Shown one piece after another: positions 16,690 through 26,483 of a DNA stretch of 64,000 nucleotides. Under the pieces are notes generated by a model. The model was not told the origin of the DNA and did no database searches. It worked only from the letters and a program-made list of their open reading frames with translations. This DNA is from Candidatus Sulfopaludibacter sp. SbA3 (lineage in GTDB: Bacteria > Pseudomonadota > Alphaproteobacteria > Caulobacterales > Hyphomonadaceae). Each line of letters opens with the position of its first letter. Position 1 is the first letter of the stretch. The stretch covers positions 1-64,000 of the forward strand of contig CAMDAC010000012.1 in the NCBI GenBank assembly GCA_945888325.1, written 5' to 3'. A program made the position numbers and the translations under genes.

Positions 16690-17679
16690 ATGGAGTTGCC
16701 TCGGCGATCGGTGCTCCTCTCGCTCGCCGGTCTGGCGGCCAGCGCCTGCGCCTCGCGGACACAGCCTGCGGCTACTCCGTTCACGGAAAAAGAGATTGTT
16801 CCGGACGCCGTTATCCCGCTTTGGCCTGAAGGCGTTCCGGGCGGTGTGCCTGCAGGTCTGACGGAACATGTCGTCTACCGGGACAATCCGTTCGGCCTCG
16901 TCGACCGCGCGGCGCACGACGTCACTTCACCGAATCTCTCTTTGTTCCGGCCCGCCTCGCCGGATGGCTCGGCGATCCTGATCATTCCTGGCGGCGGGTA
17001 CAAATGGGTTGTGATCGACAAGGAAGGTTTCGAAGGCGCCCGGCATTTCAGCGGAGGCGGCGCAACAGTATACGTCCTGCGCCACCGCCTTCCACATCAG
17101 GGCTGGTCGGCCGGTGCCGAGGCACCTTTGCAGGACGCGCAGCGCGCGATGCGTGTGATCCGGTCGCGGGCCGGGCGTGACGGGATTGATCCGTCCCGCG
17201 TGATGGTCATGGGATTTTCCGCAGGCGGCCACGTCGCGGGCACGCTGGCGACCGGGTTCGACGCGGCCGTTTATGCGCCGGTGGACAGCGCAGACGGTTT
17301 GTCCGCCCGTCCGTATGCCGCCGCGCTGATCTACCCGGTAGTGACCATGATGCGTCCCTTCGCGCATGAGGGCTCGCGTCTGCATCTGCTCGGCGAAGCC
17401 CCAACAGACGAAATGGTCGCGGCCTGGTCGCTGGAAAGCCGCGTGCGGGCCGACATGCCGCCGGTCTTCCTCATGCACGCGGCGGATGATGCAGCGGTAC
17501 CAGTGGAAAATGCGCTTCTGCTGCAAGCCGCTCTAAGGGCAAAACGATGCGCTGTGGCGATGCACCTGTTTGAGACGGGCGGGCACGGCTTTGGTCTCCG
17601 GGGCATCGACGGCACGCCGCTCGAAGCTTGGCCGGACCTCGTGTCAGCCTGGGGCAGGGCAAAGGGAATCTTCCCCTAG
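16690..17679 (+). CDS. Exported alpha/beta-hydrolase, probable pectin acetylesterase
   Basis: A 329-residue esterase of the BD-FAE/acetylxylan-esterase-like alpha/beta-hydrolase group. It has the oxyanion loop IIPGGGYKWVVID, nucleophile elbow MGFSAGGH, acid in MHAADDAAVP and histidine in ETGGHGFGLRG. The N-terminus (LPRRSVLLSLAGLAASAC) has both a twin-arginine pattern and a lipobox. It lies 12 nt after the TRAP permease and is probably the last gene of that operon. Removal of acetyl groups from pectin oligomers in the periplasm is the most plausible role; xylan or rhamnogalacturonan acetyl groups are alternatives. Confidence 0.82.
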   Translation: MELPRRSVLLSLAGLAASACASRTQPAATPFTEKEIVPDAVIPLWPEGVPGGVPAGLTEHVVYRDNPFGLVDRAAHDVTSPNLSLFRPASPDGSAILIIPGGGYKWVVIDKEGFEGARHFSGGGATVYVLRHRLPHQGWSAGAEAPLQDAQRAMRVIRSRAGRDGIDPSRVMVMGFSAGGHVAGTLATGFDAAVYAPVDSADGLSARPYAAALIYPVVTMMRPFAHEGSRLHLLGEAPTDEMVAAWSLESRVRADMPPVFLMHAADDAAVPVENALLLQAALRAKRCAVAMHLFETGGHGFGLRGIDGTPLEAWPDLVSAWGRAKGIFP

Positions 17680-17957
17680 AACGTGACTTGGCGCCGGGGG
17701 CGACGGTCAAGCCTTCGCCCGATTCAGAATGATGGGCCGTGCCAGATCAGCTCAGTTAACGCTAAGGCGCAGGGAACTTTGCGGCCGGCTCGGCGCTTTG
17801 TAGCGGTGCGCTTCCTGCAGAAGTACCTGTTTTACTCCCCGTGAAGTTGTGGTTCACACGCTGTCAGGCGAAGTCTGGCGCAGACTTGCACGGAACTTGC
17901 AGAATTTCGCGCGGCAGGGCGCCCCACGGCCGCCCGTATAGTTAAAGGACATTATCC

Positions 17958-18920
<963 letters not shown>

Positions 18921-18948
18921 GGTACGAAGGTCTAAAAGCATCAACCGG

Positions 18949-18979
18949 ATGTAGATGACACAGCGTCATCTACATTTTT
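18949..18979 (+). terminator. Rho-independent terminator after the UXS gene
   Basis: ATGTAGATGAC (18949-18959), loop ACAGC, GTCATCTACAT (18965-18975), with five Ts at 18975-18979: a perfect 11-bp stem starting 28 nt after the stop codon. Confidence 0.9.
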
Positions 18980-19061
18980 GGGTTGACGATAATCCTGTGC
19001 GGGATCAAACCGGACGTAGTTCGAGAACGCGGCCAGAAGGCGCGCAACCGGGTGAGTCCGC

Positions 19062-20036
19062 ATGTCAATTGACCGTCTGGATTGGGATACCTTGCGCGTT
19101 TTTCGCGTGGTTGCCGAATTGTCGAGCATGAGCGCGGCCGCTGCACGCCTCGGCGAGTCGCCACCGACCATCAGCCGGAAAATCGACGATCTCGAGAGAA
19201 GCCTGGGCACCCAGGTCTTCTTGCGGTCCACACGAGGTGTTGAACTCACGGACGTGGGCAAGCAAGTGCTCCGGCACGTGCGCAGCATGGCCGACGCAGC
19301 AGAAACACTACGCCGCGAAACGGCCGCCACTGGCGCCACCATTACCGGTTCGATAACCCTGAGGACGGGAGACGGCCTCGGACCCTACTGGATCGCCCCG
19401 CGCCTGGCGCAGTTCCACAAGGCCAATCCCAAGGTACAGGTCCGGATGATCGTTGGCGACACGGAGCCCGATCTGCATGGCCAGGACGCCCAGATCGCCA
19501 TCAGTTTTTCAGAATCGCGCCCGCACGATGTCATCGCCCACAAACTGGGTGTTCAGCATTATGTCGGCTTCGCTTCCGCCGGCTATCTCGAAGAATTTGG
19601 CAGGCCAGAGAACATCCACGAATATCACAAGCACCGCTGCATCCTGCACACGTCCTACGTTCACCAGGTCGAGCGATGGGCGCCGCGCATGTCCGAGCTG
19701 CGCAGGATGGTGGATTTCGCCTTCATCACGAACTCCGGCACGGCCATTGCCGAAACCTGCGCCAGAGGCGGCGGCATCGGCATTCTCCCCTCGTTCATGT
19801 CGGTCCTGGATCCGCGCCTTGAGCCGCTTGAGTTGCCCGAACTCGTGCCGATCCGCTTCTGGATCCACTACACCGAACGCGTCCGCCGTCTGCCTCAGGG
19901 ACAGGCTTTGATCGACTGGGTTCGCCAGCTGTTTGACTCGCCGGAAGCCCTCTGGTTCGCGGACGAGTTCGTTCATCCCCGCGATTACCACCAGAAAGTG
20001 CATGAGCTGCACCCTCAGAAACGCCGCGACATGTGA
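19062..20036 (+). CDS. LysR-family transcriptional regulator
   Basis: A 324-residue LysR-type protein. The winged helix-turn-helix covers residues 5-65 (LDWDTLRVFRVVAELSSMSA then LGESPPTISRKIDDLERSLG), followed by a linker helix and a LysR_substrate-like effector domain (GSITLRTGDGLGPYWIAPRL). It resembles the GcvA/DsdC-type branch that regulates distant or adjacent metabolic genes. It has no obvious divergent partner: uxs ends upstream with a terminator and a LacI gene follows. Target unknown. Confidence 0.88.
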   Translation: MSIDRLDWDTLRVFRVVAELSSMSAAAARLGESPPTISRKIDDLERSLGTQVFLRSTRGVELTDVGKQVLRHVRSMADAAETLRRETAATGATITGSITLRTGDGLGPYWIAPRLAQFHKANPKVQVRMIVGDTEPDLHGQDAQIAISFSESRPHDVIAHKLGVQHYVGFASAGYLEEFGRPENIHEYHKHRCILHTSYVHQVERWAPRMSELRRMVDFAFITNSGTAIAETCARGGGIGILPSFMSVLDPRLEPLELPELVPIRFWIHYTERVRRLPQGQALIDWVRQLFDSPEALWFADEFVHPRDYHQKVHELHPQKRRDM

Positions 20037-20180
20037 GCTTGCTGCGCGCGGCAGGCTTGCTCCCCGGAGGCGACACCATAAGGTAAGTCACACAAGTGTC
20101 ATCGCTCAGGCGGTGGCAGACGCTTATCCTGGGGAACGACCATCGACACGCATGACCGCCGTCCCGCAACGATCGTCGAT

Positions 20181-21155
20181 GTGGCGCGTGAGGCGGGTGT
20201 CTCGTTCAAGACCGTCAGCCGCGTCCTGAACGGCGAGCCCAACGTGCGCGAGCCGACGCGCCAGCTTGTGATGCAAGCCGTCAGGACGCTCGGCTACCGC
20301 GCAAATCCCTATGCCCGCAATCTGAGGGCGGCCCAGAGCCGGATCATTGCCGTCTATTTCTCGAATCCCTCGCGAAACTACACGAGCGAAATCCAGATTG
20401 GCGTGCTGCAGCGCTGCAATGCTGAAGGGTTCAACGCCATTTTCGAGGACGCGAGCACCGGGCCAGACGGTCTGGTTTCCCTGCGGGGCGAACCGAACCT
20501 CGCAGGGGTCATTCTTGTGGCGCCGCTCACCGAGGACCCCGCCTTTCTCCGGCGCCTTTCCGAAGCCGGTATTCCGTTCGTGCGCCTCGCGCCCGTCGAT
20601 GCGGCCGGCGAGACGGGGCATGTCAGCATGGACGATGAAGCCGCCGCCGCCGAAATGACGGACTATCTGATCTCGCTGGGCCATCGGCGCATCGGCTTCA
20701 TTGCGGGGCCGGATGATCACCCGCAGGCGCGCCTTCGGGAGGCCGGGTACCGGTCGGCCCTGGCGCGCAACGGTCTCGAACCGGACGCAGCCCTGATGGC
20801 CCAAGGCAGTTTCCACTTCGATTCCGGCCTGCGGGCCGCCGAAACCCTGCTGGCGCAATCCAACCCGCCCACCGCCATCTTCGCCAGCAACGATGATATG
20901 GCCGCCGCTGCAGTGGCTGTGGCTTACCGGAAGGGTCTTCGCATCCCCCAGGATCTCTCTGTGGCCGGTTTCGACGACACGCCGCTCGCGTCGGTCGTGG
21001 TGCCGTCCCTCACCACGATCTACCAGCCGATCCGCGAGATGGCGGCTCAAGCGGCCGGCATGCTGTTTGGCAAGGTTGATACGGACGCGCCGGCGTCTAG
21101 CGTGCTGCCGCATCGCCTTGTCGCGCGCGAATCCACGGCCGCGCCGAAGCGCTGA
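20181..21155 (+). CDS. LacI-family transcriptional regulator with an unclear start
   Basis: A LacI/GalR-type regulator related to the one at 9952. It has the helix-turn-helix VAREAGVSFKTVSRVLNGEP, then a sugar-binding-like domain ending GFDDTPLASVVVPSLTTI. The first standard start codon in frame is the GTG at 20181, but this removes the first half of helix 1: in-frame codons upstream (from 20163) still encode PATIVDV, the normal LacI start. An ATC at 20142 lies seven bases after GGGGA, and an ATG at 20152 is in another frame. Either a rare start codon is used or there is a one-base indel. It precedes hisC, whose control by it is not supported by any visible operator. Confidence 0.8.
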   Translation: MAREAGVSFKTVSRVLNGEPNVREPTRQLVMQAVRTLGYRANPYARNLRAAQSRIIAVYFSNPSRNYTSEIQIGVLQRCNAEGFNAIFEDASTGPDGLVSLRGEPNLAGVILVAPLTEDPAFLRRLSEAGIPFVRLAPVDAAGETGHVSMDDEAAAAEMTDYLISLGHRRIGFIAGPDDHPQARLREAGYRSALARNGLEPDAALMAQGSFHFDSGLRAAETLLAQSNPPTAIFASNDDMAAAAVAVAYRKGLRIPQDLSVAGFDDTPLASVVVPSLTTIYQPIREMAAQAAGMLFGKVDTDAPASSVLPHRLVARESTAAPKR

Positions 21156-21210
21156 TCGCGGCAAGCCGCGCCATTCCCGCCGCCCTGCCTTTGGTGTAAG
21201 CGCCCCGTCG

Positions 21211-22305
21211 ATGAACACGATCAAGCCTCTCGACCATATCACCCACACCAAGTCCTATGTCCCGGGCGGCAAGCTGCACGGGGCGACCGGACCTGTCGCC
21301 ATGCTCGCCTCCAACGAGAACCCGTTCGGACCGAGCCCGCTCGCCGTCGAAGCGATCCGCAAGGCGGCGGGCGAGGGGCTGCAAGTCTATCCGGACCCCG
21401 ACTACACCGCCCTGCGCGAAGCGATCGCCAAGGCGAAAGGCATTGCCGACGCCTCGCGCGTCGTCACCTCCGCAGGCTCTGACGAGATCATCCACCTGCT
21501 GACCCAGTGCTATGCCGGTCCCGGCGACGAAGTGCTGTTCACCGAGCATGCCTTCTCGATGTACGAAGTCTCCGCCCGCGCGCACGGCGCTGCGGCCATC
21601 AAGGCGCCGGAGACCGACATGACGGCCGGCGTCAATTCGATCCTCGGGGCGGTCTCGCCGAAAACGCGGATCCTGTTCCTCGCCAACCCGAACAATCCGA
21701 CCGGCACGATGCTGTCCCTCGACGCCCTAAAAAGCCTGCAAGAAGCCTTGCCGCCGCACGTCCTGTTCGTCGTCGATGGTGCGTATTCGGAATATCTCGG
21801 CCCGGACTATGAAGCCGCCCTGCGAGACCTGGTCGATCGCCGCGACACCACCGTGATGATGCGGACCTTCTCGAAAATCTACGGCCTCGCCGCCCTCCGC
21901 CTCGGCTGGGCCTATATGCCCAAGCCCATCGCCGACACTTACCAGCGCATCCGCGGCCCGTTCAACGTCAACACGCTTGCGGTGGAAGCGGGCATCGCCA
22001 GCGTCGGCGACGACGCGTTCCTGAAGCTTTCCCGCGACCACAATACCGCATGGCGCGGCACCATGACCGACGCCCTGAATGCGATGGTCCTGCCGACACC
22101 GCCTTCGCATGCGAACTTCGTGGTCTGCGAATTCGGCGACGCCGAGCGAACCGCCGCCGCGCACCAGTATCTGAAGGATCAGTCGATCCTCGTGCGTGCG
22201 GTCGCAGGCTACGGTCTGCCGACGAAACTGCGCATCACGATTGGCAGCGCCGAGGACAACACGCGCTGCCTTGAGGCCCTGAAAGCCTTCACCGCGTCAC
22301 GCTGA
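21211..22305 (+). CDS. hisC: Histidinol-phosphate aminotransferase
   Basis: A 364-residue class-II PLP aminotransferase. It has ASNENPFGPSPLAVEAI at the N-terminus, ANPNNPTGTM, the cofactor-binding Asp/Tyr region VVDGAYSEY, the PLP lysine in TFSKIYGLAALRLGWA and the C-terminal RITIGSAEDN. It makes histidinol phosphate in histidine biosynthesis; this subfamily may also transaminate aromatic amino-acid precursors. The ATG at 21211 follows the LacI gene by 55 nt. Its 3' end overlaps the convergent panC by 17 bp. Confidence 0.9.
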   Translation: MNTIKPLDHITHTKSYVPGGKLHGATGPVAMLASNENPFGPSPLAVEAIRKAAGEGLQVYPDPDYTALREAIAKAKGIADASRVVTSAGSDEIIHLLTQCYAGPGDEVLFTEHAFSMYEVSARAHGAAAIKAPETDMTAGVNSILGAVSPKTRILFLANPNNPTGTMLSLDALKSLQEALPPHVLFVVDGAYSEYLGPDYEAALRDLVDRRDTTVMMRTFSKIYGLAALRLGWAYMPKPIADTYQRIRGPFNVNTLAVEAGIASVGDDAFLKLSRDHNTAWRGTMTDALNAMVLPTPPSHANFVVCEFGDAERTAAAHQYLKDQSILVRAVAGYGLPTKLRITIGSAEDNTRCLEALKAFTASR

Positions 22306-23185
22306 GATTGTCGATCAGCCGCGTCCGCCCCAGCCAGGCAGCGCCGAGCAGCCGCGCCGTGCCGTCAGGAATCGACGCATCATCCGGCAGGGCCGCGAGC
22401 GTGTCCGGGTCGACCAGCGCAATATAATCGACGCTCCGGAACCCTGACCGCATCAGATGCGCAGCCGCCTCTGCACGCACGTCCGAGGGCAGAGCGCCTT
22501 GCGACAGGCGCACCGATGCCCGGTGCAACGCCGCAAACATCGCGCCGGCCGCACGCCGCTCCTCTGCCGAGAGATAAAGGTTGCGGGACGACTGCGCGAG
22601 CCCGTCCGCATCGCGCCTCGTCTCGCCGCCGATGATGCGAATCGGAAAGCCAAGATCGCGCACCATGCGGCGGATGACTTGCAGCTGCTGGTAATCCTTC
22701 TCCCCGAACACCGCGACGTCCGGCTGGGCATGCAGGAACAGCCGCGCCACGACAGTCGCAACGCCATAGAAGAAGTGCGGCCGGTAGATTCCGTCCAGCA
22801 GGTCCGACATCCCGTTCACCCGAACGTCCGTGACCGAACCATCTGGATACATTTCTGCAACAGTCGGCAAATAAACGAGGTCGCATCCGGCGCCCGAAAG
22901 CAACGCCAGATCGGCCTCTTCGCGCCGCGGGTATGTCTCGAAATCCTCACCGGGTGCGAACTGCGCCGGGTTAACGAATATGCTCGTGATCGTGCGGCTC
23001 GCGTTTTCCTTCGCTTTTTCAACGAGCGAGAGGTGGCCCGCATGCAGGGCTCCCATGGTGGGCACGAAGCCGACCGTTTCACCTGCGGCTTTCCAGGCAC
23101 GCACCTGTTGCTGCAGGGCCACACGCGAACGTACGACGGCCACAGGCTTTTCTGTCTTGGAATTCACTTTGATCCTGTCCCGCAT
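22289..23185 (-). CDS. panC: Pantothenate synthetase
   Basis: A 298-residue nucleotidyltransferase joining pantoate and beta-alanine with ATP. Diagnostic motifs are VPTMGALHAGHLSLV (HIGH-type), FVNPAQF, FGEKDYQQLQVIRR and SSRNLYLS. The first roughly 15 residues are an extension beyond the usual PanC start; an internal start is possible but I see no better ribosome site. It is convergent with hisC and divergent from the gene at 23235. Confidence 0.95.
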   Translation of the reverse strand: MRDRIKVNSKTEKPVAVVRSRVALQQQVRAWKAAGETVGFVPTMGALHAGHLSLVEKAKENASRTITSIFVNPAQFAPGEDFETYPRREEADLALLSGAGCDLVYLPTVAEMYPDGSVTDVRVNGMSDLLDGIYRPHFFYGVATVVARLFLHAQPDVAVFGEKDYQQLQVIRRMVRDLGFPIRIIGGETRRDADGLAQSSRNLYLSAEERRAAGAMFAALHRASVRLSQGALPSDVRAEAAAHLMRSGFRSVDYIALVDPDTLAALPDDASIPDGTARLLGAAWLGRTRLIDNLSVTR

Positions 23186-23234
23186 CAGGCTGATGTAAAC
23201 GGGTTGTTAACCCATAGGCCGGAATTTCCAAGTC

Positions 23235-23699
23235 ATGACACACCGCATCGTTAACACTGTTCGTTCGCTGGCCATGTACGGGGCCGTCTCGCTGGGTCTG
23301 CGCAAGGCCCGCATCGATATCCGCGAGCCGGATGCCTTGCGAAGCGGTGCCGAACCGGAAGATGCCGGCGACAACTGGCTGTTCGATCGTCCGCTCGCGG
23401 CGGTTTCTTCGGAAGCCTACATGCTGGACCAGGAATACGGGCGGGTGTCGGGCGCGCTGGCGAGCCTCCGGGCCGTCCTGTCGAACCTTACCAAGATGCC
23501 GCTCCACGCCGAAGAGACCTACACGCCGCTCGCTGCGTCCTCGGTCGCCTTCGATCCGGCGCTGTTCGACGAGATCGCCCAGCCGATCCCGCTGCTCACA
23601 AATGTTGTCGCATTCGATGAAGATGACTTGTTCATCGAAAGCTCCCTAACACTTCAGAAACCCTCCACGTCTATTGAATCACTCTCACGCGTCGCGTGA
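23235..23699 (+). CDS. Conserved-looking hypothetical protein upstream of mipZ
   Basis: A 154-residue soluble protein with no recognised domain. It begins MTHRIVNTVRSLAMYGA and has a central acidic or helical region and a hydrophobic, Asp/Glu-rich C-terminus. The intergenic region with panC contains GTTAACCCAT, and GTTAAC recurs within the first codons; these are half-sites like those bound by CtrA in Caulobacterales (inference only). It lies 49 nt before mipZ on the same strand and may share its promoter. Confidence 0.65.
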   Translation: MTHRIVNTVRSLAMYGAVSLGLRKARIDIREPDALRSGAEPEDAGDNWLFDRPLAAVSSEAYMLDQEYGRVSGALASLRAVLSNLTKMPLHAEETYTPLAASSVAFDPALFDEIAQPIPLLTNVVAFDEDDLFIESSLTLQKPSTSIESLSRVA

Positions 23700-23748
23700 T
23701 TTGTAGGTTTCGCCGGTCCCAGACCGTGCAGATTGTGGAGTAGGTTTC

Positions 23749-24636
23749 ATGCCCGCCGATGGGATGTCTTCTTTGAGCCGCGACGGCTTGACCGACATCC
23801 CGCAGCAGGTACGTGACGCCCGCGTGATTGTTATCGGAAACGAGAAGGGCGGCGCCGGCAAGTCCACGGTCTCGATCCATCTCAGCGTGGCCCTTCTCTG
23901 CATCGGCAAGAAAGTCGGCGTCATCGATCTGGACGTCCGCCAGCGCTCGCTGACCCGCTATCTCGAAAACCGCACCCGCTGGATGCAGAATACCGGCGCC
24001 AAGCTGTCGATGCCGGACGTCGTCCGCGTCGAGGCGAGCCAGGAGCGTGATCTCGACAAGGCCGAGGCCGAGGAAAGCCAGCGCTTCCTCACGTCGCTCG
24101 CCCGCCTGAAGCGCGAATGCGATTTCATCATCATCGATGCGCCCGGCGGCGACACCTTCCTGTCGCGCCTCGCGCACATGTACGCCGATACGCTGATCAC
24201 ACCGCTGAACGACAGCTTCGTGGACTTTGACCTTCTCGGCGACGTGAACCCGCAGACGCTCGAAGTGCTGCGTCCCAGCTTCTATTCCGAGATGGTCTGG
24301 ACCTGCCGCAAGAAGAAAGCCCAGACCTCCCGCCGCCCGATCGACTGGGTGGTGATGCGCAACCGCATGTCGCCGCTGGCGGCCCGCAACAAGGAACGCG
24401 TCGGCGGCGCGCTGGAAAACCTCTCCAAGCGTATCGGCTTCCGCCTTGCGCCCGGTCTTTCGGAGCGGGTCATCTACCGCGAACTCTTCCCGGCGGGCCT
24501 GACCCTGCTGGACCTGACCGAGTCGTCCTCGAACGTCGCCTTCACGATGAGCCACAAGGCGGCCCGTCAGGAACTGCGCGATCTCGTGATCGTGCTGCAG
24601 CTGCCGGAACTTGCCGGCGTCGAAATCACGTTCTGA
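23749..24636 (+). CDS. mipZ: Division-plane positioning ATPase MipZ
   Basis: A 295-residue ParA/MinD-superfamily P-loop ATPase. It has the deviant Walker A GNEKGGAGKSTVSIHL, IDLDVRQRSLTRYLENR, IIIDAPGGDTFLSRLAHMYA, then LITPLNDSFVDFDLLG and RVIYRELFPAGLTLLDL. Each segment is typical of alphaproteobacterial MipZ. The protein forms a gradient from the ParB-bound origin and blocks FtsZ assembly near the poles. An extra N-terminal stretch of about 25 residues precedes the usual RVIVIGNEKGG start. Its presence is strong evidence for an alphaproteobacterial chromosome. Confidence 0.93.
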   Translation: MPADGMSSLSRDGLTDIPQQVRDARVIVIGNEKGGAGKSTVSIHLSVALLCIGKKVGVIDLDVRQRSLTRYLENRTRWMQNTGAKLSMPDVVRVEASQERDLDKAEAEESQRFLTSLARLKRECDFIIIDAPGGDTFLSRLAHMYADTLITPLNDSFVDFDLLGDVNPQTLEVLRPSFYSEMVWTCRKKKAQTSRRPIDWVVMRNRMSPLAARNKERVGGALENLSKRIGFRLAPGLSERVIYRELFPAGLTLLDLTESSSNVAFTMSHKAARQELRDLVIVLQLPELAGVEITF

Positions 24637-24776
24637 TCGCCAGCAAATTGAGAGCCTGAGACCTCCCTACGCCCCTGCGGAAGGTATTGTCACGGCCGTC
24701 GTCCCTGCGTAAAGCCGTGCCGATCCCGCCGGAATGATCCCGGAAAACCGGACGCTGGCGGGGCGGGAGGACTTCA

Positions 24777-25916
24777 ATGAGCAGCGTCAAAGCCCATGGA
24801 TTCGCAGAGGACCGCTTCGCGCCGGTGAAGGCTGCGTTCGAGGCCAATTTCGACGGCGTGCAGGAAAACGGCGCCAGCTTCTGCATGACGCTCGAGGGGA
24901 AACCCGTCGTCGATATCTGGGCCGGCTTCGCAGACGAAGCGCAGACAAAGCCCTGGGAAAAGGACACGATCGTCAACGTCTACTCGACGACCAAGACGAT
25001 GACCGCGCTGACCGCGCTCTACCTCGCCGACAAGGGCGCGCTCGACTTTGCCGCCCCGGTTGCGAAATACTGGCCGGAATTCGCCGCCAACGGAAAAGAA
25101 GATGTCACCGTTGCCCACCTGATGAGCCACTCCGCCGGCCTCTCGGGCTGGAAAGAGCCGCTGGTGCGCGAAGACCTCTATGACTGGGAGAAGGCGACCA
25201 GCCTCCTCGCCGCGCAGGCGCCCTACTGGAAACCCGGCAGTGCGCCCGGCTACCATGCCATGACGCAGGGCTACCTCGTCGGCGAAGTCATCCGCCGCGT
25301 TGCTGGTGAGACCGTAGGCAACGTTTTCCGCAAGCAGATTGCTGAACCGCTCGGCGCGGACTTCCATATCGGCCTTCCGTCCACGGAGGATTACCGCGTC
25401 GGCGAACTAACGCCGCCGCCCGCCAGCGGCACGCTCGGCAACGGCTCAGCCGACGAACTCGTCACCAACATGTCGAACAACCCGCCGCTCAATCCACTCG
25501 ACACCCGCACCCGCGCCTGGCGCGGCGCGGAGATTCCCGCAGCAGGCGGCACCGGCAATGCGCGCTCCGTCGCCATGGTCCAGTCGCTGATGGCGAATGG
25601 CGGTTGGGGCAACGGCAAGCAGATCCTGTCGGAAGCCGGCGTCCGCAAGGCGCTCGAACTGCAGATCGAAGGCACGGACAAGATCCTCGGCATTCCGGTC
25701 CGCTACGGCATGGGCTTCGGCCTCGCCGGCGGCATGGTCCCGTTCCCGAACCCGAACTGCGTCTACTGGGGCGGCTATGGCGGCTCGCTCGTCGTCAGCG
25801 ACATGGATGCGCACGCCACCTACGCTTACGCCATGAACAAGATGGCCCCCACGACCACCGGCGACATGCGGGCCTTCGCGATGCTGATGGCCGCCTGGGG
25901 CGCGATGGCGGCCTGA
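24777..25916 (+). CDS. Serine-beta-lactamase-family esterase
   Basis: A 379-residue protein of the class-C beta-lactamase/EstB group. The nucleophile motif is STTK (in NVYSTTKTMTAL), the second-block tyrosine is in PGYHAMTQGYLVGE, and WGGYGGSLVVSD near the C-terminus replaces the KTG box. No signal peptide, so probably a cytoplasmic esterase rather than a resistance enzyme. It stands alone between mipZ and a long non-coding stretch. Confidence 0.85.
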   Translation: MSSVKAHGFAEDRFAPVKAAFEANFDGVQENGASFCMTLEGKPVVDIWAGFADEAQTKPWEKDTIVNVYSTTKTMTALTALYLADKGALDFAAPVAKYWPEFAANGKEDVTVAHLMSHSAGLSGWKEPLVREDLYDWEKATSLLAAQAPYWKPGSAPGYHAMTQGYLVGEVIRRVAGETVGNVFRKQIAEPLGADFHIGLPSTEDYRVGELTPPPASGTLGNGSADELVTNMSNNPPLNPLDTRTRAWRGAEIPAAGGTGNARSVAMVQSLMANGGWGNGKQILSEAGVRKALELQIEGTDKILGIPVRYGMGFGLAGGMVPFPNPNCVYWGGYGGSLVVSDMDAHATYAYAMNKMAPTTTGDMRAFAMLMAAWGAMAA

Positions 25917-25984
25917 GCAAGGCTGGAGCTTCGGGAGCAGGGCAAAAGCTAACGCCCGGCTTGTGCAACACAATCCACCCCGTC

Positions 25985-26030
25985 CCGGGATAAATTCCGC
26001 AGGCGCCTCAAGCGCCTGAAAGATTCCCGG
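25985..26030. repeat. Two-tier hairpin in the long intergenic region
   Basis: CCGGGA (25985-25990) pairs with TCCCGG (26025-26030), and inside CAGGCGC (26000-26006) pairs with GCGCCTG (26012-26018) around CTCAA. It starts about 70 nt after the esterase stop. No T-run follows, so it is either a Rho-type stabilising hairpin or part of a repeat family. Confidence 0.5.
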
Positions 26031-26041
26031 CAGGAACTTAC

Positions 26042-26355
26042 GCCACACCCCTCCGCGCGGGGTTATACTCAGCGTCGCCCCGCACACCGGCAAACCGTAG
26101 GTCGGATAGAGGCCGCAGGCCGAAATCCGACACCCCCGAGAACCAGCAATAACCGATCGATACGAAGTGATAAAAAGTGAGAATCAATGAGAAAGATTCG
26201 ACACCGGGAATACAAAGCCTGCAACTGGATGAGACCGTTTGTGAGCCCATCGGGGAGACTTCCGCCTACAAAGAACCGCGCTCCGGAAAAATAAAACCCA
26301 TCCCCATCAAACCCTTATGAAATCCGCCCTCAATCCTTGCGCCACACCTCCGCGC
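26042..26355. repeat. Non-coding stretch with a REP-like palindrome and a short direct repeat
   Basis: Positions 25917-26483 hold no convincing gene. At 26101-26131 GTCGGAT pairs with ATCCGAC with GGCC/GGCC inside, preceded by GTAG. This is the shape of a repetitive extragenic palindrome. GCCACACC(CC)TCCGCGC occurs at 26042-26058 and again at 26341-26355 with two bases missing, bracketing the palindrome. The enclosed sequence is locally less GC-rich than the genes on either side. No transposase is seen. Confidence 0.45.
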
Positions 26356-26483
26356 ACGGATCTACGAAAAACCGCTGGATTCCGAACCTTCACCCCAATC
26401 CCGGCTCAGGTGGCGGCGGGATTCCATCCGGCTCCGCATAATGCGCTTGGACCCGCGCGCCCGCCGTCCTATAGGCCGCCCCC

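Noticed and set aside
15463-16917. Long open frame opposite the TRAP permease
   Set aside because: The translation is dominated by Asp/Arg/His with no domain, and it lies fully across the DctM gene.
19340-19356. ACCGGT inside the LysR gene as a seventh operator
   Set aside because: TTACCGGTTC lacks the flanking TG/CA pattern and is inside a coding region.
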